A DNA stretch of 64,000 nt. It comes from Nannobrachium achirus (taxonomy: Eukaryota > Chordata > Actinopteri > Myctophiformes > Myctophidae). A program made the translations under genes and the position numbers. The stretch is taken from positions 54,555,450-54,619,449 of the forward strand of contig OY997641.1 of assembly GCA_963921795.1 (NCBI GenBank), read 5' to 3'. This document shows positions 17,706-64,000 of the stretch, piece by piece (positions within the stretch are counted from its first letter, which is position 1; every line of letters begins with the position of its first letter). The notes beneath the pieces are model-generated. The model saw only the letters and a list, made by a program, of their open reading frames with translations, had not been told where the DNA came from and ran no database searches.

Positions 17706-19651
17706 TACTGTGCAAAGGAACATTAACACAGGGACCATATTGTCAGAATAAGAATCAATGTTATTGTCAAACAGATTTACAAGTGTAAAGAAATGGGAGA
17801 AAAGCTTTTTTGTGCAAGCTTCATATACCGGTAGTGTCTCTGCTGTAGGGCTATAGATTATTTCAGATGGTGTCTGGCAGTAAATAACACTTGACTGAAC
17901 TTAAACATTCATCTACAAATCATTATGACATGAAGGTTCATCATTGTCATCAGGTCATCAGTTTGTGAATGTGATTATTACAAAACATTAATCATCAATG
18001 GTTTGCAACATCGCTGATTGAGTGTTTTGTTTTGGGGGTTTATACAAATAAAGGGACATATAGGGCAGAAGAGCTCAAATCAATAACTCAATCAATCAAT
18101 CAATCAATGTCAAAGTAGATACTGTAGTAGTTTATTCATGAAGCTAAAATGTGACTGGAGCATGATTTAAATTGTTGAGACAATTGTGGAGAAAGTCATG
18201 TGTACCATCTGGCTTGGGAGCACATATGAAATCTAGACTTTTGGCTATACCTCTTGCACATTTCATTATGCTGTCCCAAAAACAGCAAACAAAAACAAAT
18301 GTAGCTATGAGTTCAGAGTCTTCAGACGATATTTCAATTCAAAATTCATGCCTGGCAGAGAAATAGAGCTAGAGTTCTCAGGAGGAGTCATACAAGTCAC
18401 TGTTAGCCTCTAGAGACTGGCAAAAAACTCAATAAAGCAAGTACAATCATTTTAATAGAGAAGCATAATGTGATTTGAAAGCCCCAGTACTTCATTTGGC
18501 TCAAGACTATATGAAGTTATCCAGAAACTATGCATGATCAACGTGTTTTTACTCTGAGAGCACCATTCTCTGTGGACGAGCCAAGCCAAACTGGAACACT
18601 AAAGGTAAACTGTGTTTTCACCCATCAATGTAGAACGTTGTAAATCTGCACTCTAGCTGACCGTGACTCTGCCATTGAGTCAGTAAATATCTAATATACC
18701 GTTACACCCATAGCATATACCCTTAAACCCATAGCATACCCAAAATAAACCAATATACTCATAAACCCATGAATCAATAGTGTACCAAAAATAGCCAATC
18801 TACAAGCTCACAAGGTACCATATTTTAGGCTTGCAGATAAGGCTATTTTCAGAACACGACAGTGTCACACAATGATGGAGTATATGTGAAGTAAGCATAA
18901 GTCCTCCTTATTCTACATCATGTTCAATGCAGCACGTTTGCCTGAGCAGCAGCAGGCTACATCACAGATTTGACAACAGCATGCATGCCATTCTAGTAGA
19001 ATCACTGTGACAATGACCATTTGGTCACAAGCGGGAGCTTTGCCCTGCATAGGTGCTAAGCTCATCAGCGCCACTTCACAATAAGTACAAAATAAATAAT
19101 AGACCTAATAATAATGATAAAATGTATCCAACTAAGGAAGAGTTTATATACCTATGAAATATCACATTATACAGTCAACGGCCCTTTATATTGTTAATAG
19201 AGCATGCACCCACACAGTAAAATACAGAATTATATTTTGGTAAAAGTCCCACAACGTAAACAAGGGCAGAAATCACCAATTAACTCCTCCAGATGAAGCC
19301 ACTTTGAACATAAACTCATGATAGACAGTAGGCTACTTTTGGTCCGAAACAAGAGGGTTGTGTATATAACATCCTGCAAATTATATTTTTTTAGCCTAAG
19401 TAAGCTAGACTCAGAGAATTATATTTTTTTGTAGCAGTAAGTGAATCATTGACTCTGTCAATAGCTGTTTCAGTGTCCTGACCTTGATTGGATGAGAACC
19501 CCCCCCCCCCCCCCCCCCCTCCAACACACACACACACACACGCGCACGCACACAAACGCACGCACGCACGCACACACGCACACACGCACACACACACACA
19601 CACACAACACACACACACGCACACACGCACGCACGCATGCACGCACGCACT

Positions 19652-19690
<39 letters not shown>

Positions 19691-21537
19691 CTCCACTGGT
19701 TATTATGCTACTGTTTCTTAGCAACATATGAGGTGCCAGAGAAAATGATAGAAGGGGCATAGAGAAAGAGACAAAGGGAGAAATGCAGGACCGTTTCAGT
19801 GCTTTCTCTATTCATAACTTCTCACAATCTAAGGGTAAAATAAGCTTTGTACTATAATAATATTGTAACTCCTTTGCACTGAAGGTTTGCACCTCAAGGT
19901 TTTTTTGCACCATGCTGCCATCTTGTGAGATAGTTGGACAGCACATAATGAAGGCCATATTGAACAATAAATGATATTGAACATTGCATATTAGAGGGCC
20001 TTTGCCAGCTTAAAGCCCTGTCATTTCCCACATGTTACACCTAATAAGCATGCCAGTGTGGAGCTCTCTAAAATTAAGAACTAGCATATTTTTTATTTGG
20101 TGACTTTTCAAATTGGCTAACGTGAGGACAGGCCAGCAGACCTCTGAGGTCCTCATACACCCATATATATAGGCAGTACCACGGCCGCGTCACTCTGACT
20201 CAGGCTGACAAATGACGAACTGACAAATGGGCTTTGTGTGTATGTCCGTATGAGCACGGAACTCCATGTATGGAGATAACTAACATCACGGACAGAACTG
20301 CCCATACAAGGAGATATGCACGTGTGTTGTGTTTGATACCATGTGAGATGAGCACCGCTCACATTGCACAGGTGTGATTTTTGTTTGCGGTCATAATAAT
20401 TGTTAGTAGTTCAGGGCTGAATCGATGCGATTGGACAAAATGACAAAAGATAAGAATTTGACATTGTAATACTCCCTTGGTAACTAAATAAGAAACTGCA
20501 ATAGGATTTGTTTTGCTTAACTTTTCTGCTAGTCTGACATGAAAGTAGTCTGATTTAAATTCAAAATTTGACATGAATCTTCAAATAGGGCTGTTTGAGT
20601 TATCTCATTTTCAATTTTAAGGCCTCAACACTTGTCGTCAAGTGTTTTGACCTCGGATAAGATTAACATTTCCATCTAGCAAGGATAGGTCTAAATGTTG
20701 CTGCTCAATGCATAATTATGTGAGTTCACCTCCTAAATATAATTCAAGGCAAGCGACAGCCTCAGATGAGTTGCTTATAATAATACCTAGATAGATGCGA
20801 ATCATGCGATGCGTCCATATTCCCAGATACGTTTATTATCATCACTGCACTGGTCCCACCCTGACACGATAGTTGTTGCAGAGTGGTTGACCTAAGCCTA
20901 AGGTATGTAATTGTTTGCGGTGTACTTTTGCTTGTTTGTGTGTCTGACAGTCTGTGTAACACGTTTGTTATCTTAAAAGATTGCTTGTCTAAAATCCCCC
21001 TCTATATATTTGCATCAGGCATTGAAAGCAAGCAACCTGAGCCAGCATCTTAGTCGCCCTCTCACTCCCACTCACGATGCTGTCGCTTGGCAACCGCATC
21101 CCTAGTCATGTGAGTAGAAAAAAAAAAAAAAATTGCCACTCCTGACCTGACTGAGTAAACCATCCAGAAAAGCAACAATAGTACTGATGAAAAAAACATG
21201 ATTACTTGATTCATGTCAGGCTTTGTTCGTTTCTAAAAGAAGAGTCAAATCTGCTGGATGATGATCCCCAAGTTCATCGACTGTCTGACGTGTGCAATAC
21301 CCCGACAGATGGCGCTCTTATAAAACCGGGGGGAAGATTTCGCCGGCTTTCACGAGAAAGAATCGAAGAAGGAGCGGCGGGTGCAACAAGAGAAAAGAAA
21401 AGAGGGCCGAACCTCCCCTTGTACACAACATTAGCACCCAAGCTAACCGATTAATGGACGCAAAATAAACGCGCCTGACAGAGTGCCGTAACAATAAGCT
21501 TCAGGACAGGATAGAAACTCCCGTTGAGAAGCGGGCC
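17706..21537. other. Intergenic region between MRPL2 copy and SMG1
   Basis: No protein-coding exon recognised. It contains a degraded palindrome near 18787-18851, a poly(C) plus CA/CACG microsatellite at 19501-19687, and a CAAT run near 18089-18107. A promoter-like stretch before 21538 is moderately CpG-rich without an obvious TATA box. Confidence 0.55.
19501..19687. repeat. poly(C) followed by (CA)n/(CACG)n microsatellite
   Basis: About 19 C, then CA dinucleotides mixed with CACG tetranucleotides. Confidence 0.95.
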
Positions 21538-21563
21538 ATGCTGTCCATTACCTCGCAAAGGTA

Positions 21564-21564
<1 letters not shown>
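21538..21564 (+). promoter_or_regulatory. SMG1 upstream ORF whose stop overlaps the SMG1 start
   Basis: ATG at 21538 opens eight codons (MLSITSQR) and stops at TAA 21562-21564. The last A of this stop is the A of the SMG1 ATG (TAATG). The frame differs from SMG1. It acts only if transcription starts upstream of 21538, which cannot be proven here. Confidence 0.6.

Positions 21565-64000
<42,436 letters not shown>

Noticed and set aside
21206..21454. 82-codon open frame upstream of SMG1
   Set aside because: No similarity recognised, not in frame with exon 1 across the intervening stops; probably upstream or 5' UTR sequence.

Overview
This is eukaryotic, almost certainly ray-finned fish, genomic DNA. 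It has spliced vertebrate genes with GT-AG introns, a dense load of hAT-type MITEs, a tRNA-derived SINE, LINE and LTR fragments, and very long CA/GT microsatellites. No bacterial operons, rRNA genes or CRISPR arrays were seen.

Layout. (1) About 1-5117, minus strand: the 5' part (three coding exons) of a secreted C-type lectin that I recognise as CLEC19A; its remaining exons lie beyond the left edge. (2) About 5118-15970: intergenic DNA with MITEs, hairpins and microsatellites. (3) 15973-17701: an intronless, intact copy of mitochondrial ribosomal protein L2 (MRPL2). It sits directly behind an LTR-like sequence and a tRNA-Leu-type primer binding site, and the last 17 bases of the LTR are repeated just after it. 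(4) 17702-21537: intergenic DNA and the upstream region of SMG1. (5) 21564 to the right edge, plus strand: the first 32 coding exons (5033 coding bases, 1677 complete codons) of SMG1, the PI3K-related kinase of nonsense-mediated mRNA decay. All joins keep one reading frame and all splice sites are GT-AG. The kinase and FATC domains lie beyond the window. From memory, CLEC19A and SMG1 also lie near each other on human chromosome 16p12.3, which supports both names.

The most unusual observations are: the MRPL2 copy with the architecture expected of LTR-mediated retroposition; a ~50 bp minisatellite (17 copies) that amplifies the 3' end of SMG1 exon 19 together with its 5' splice site; a recurring ~60-83 bp near-perfect palindrome with a characteristic single mismatch, found in the middle of several otherwise different MITE families and also alone; SMG1 exon 11 wedged between two hAT-like MITEs lying 25 and 18 bases from its splice sites; an intron (12) that is almost entirely one long-terminal-inverted-repeat element; and a short uORF whose stop overlaps the SMG1 start codon (TAATG). 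Gene names rest on recalled protein similarity; no search was run.
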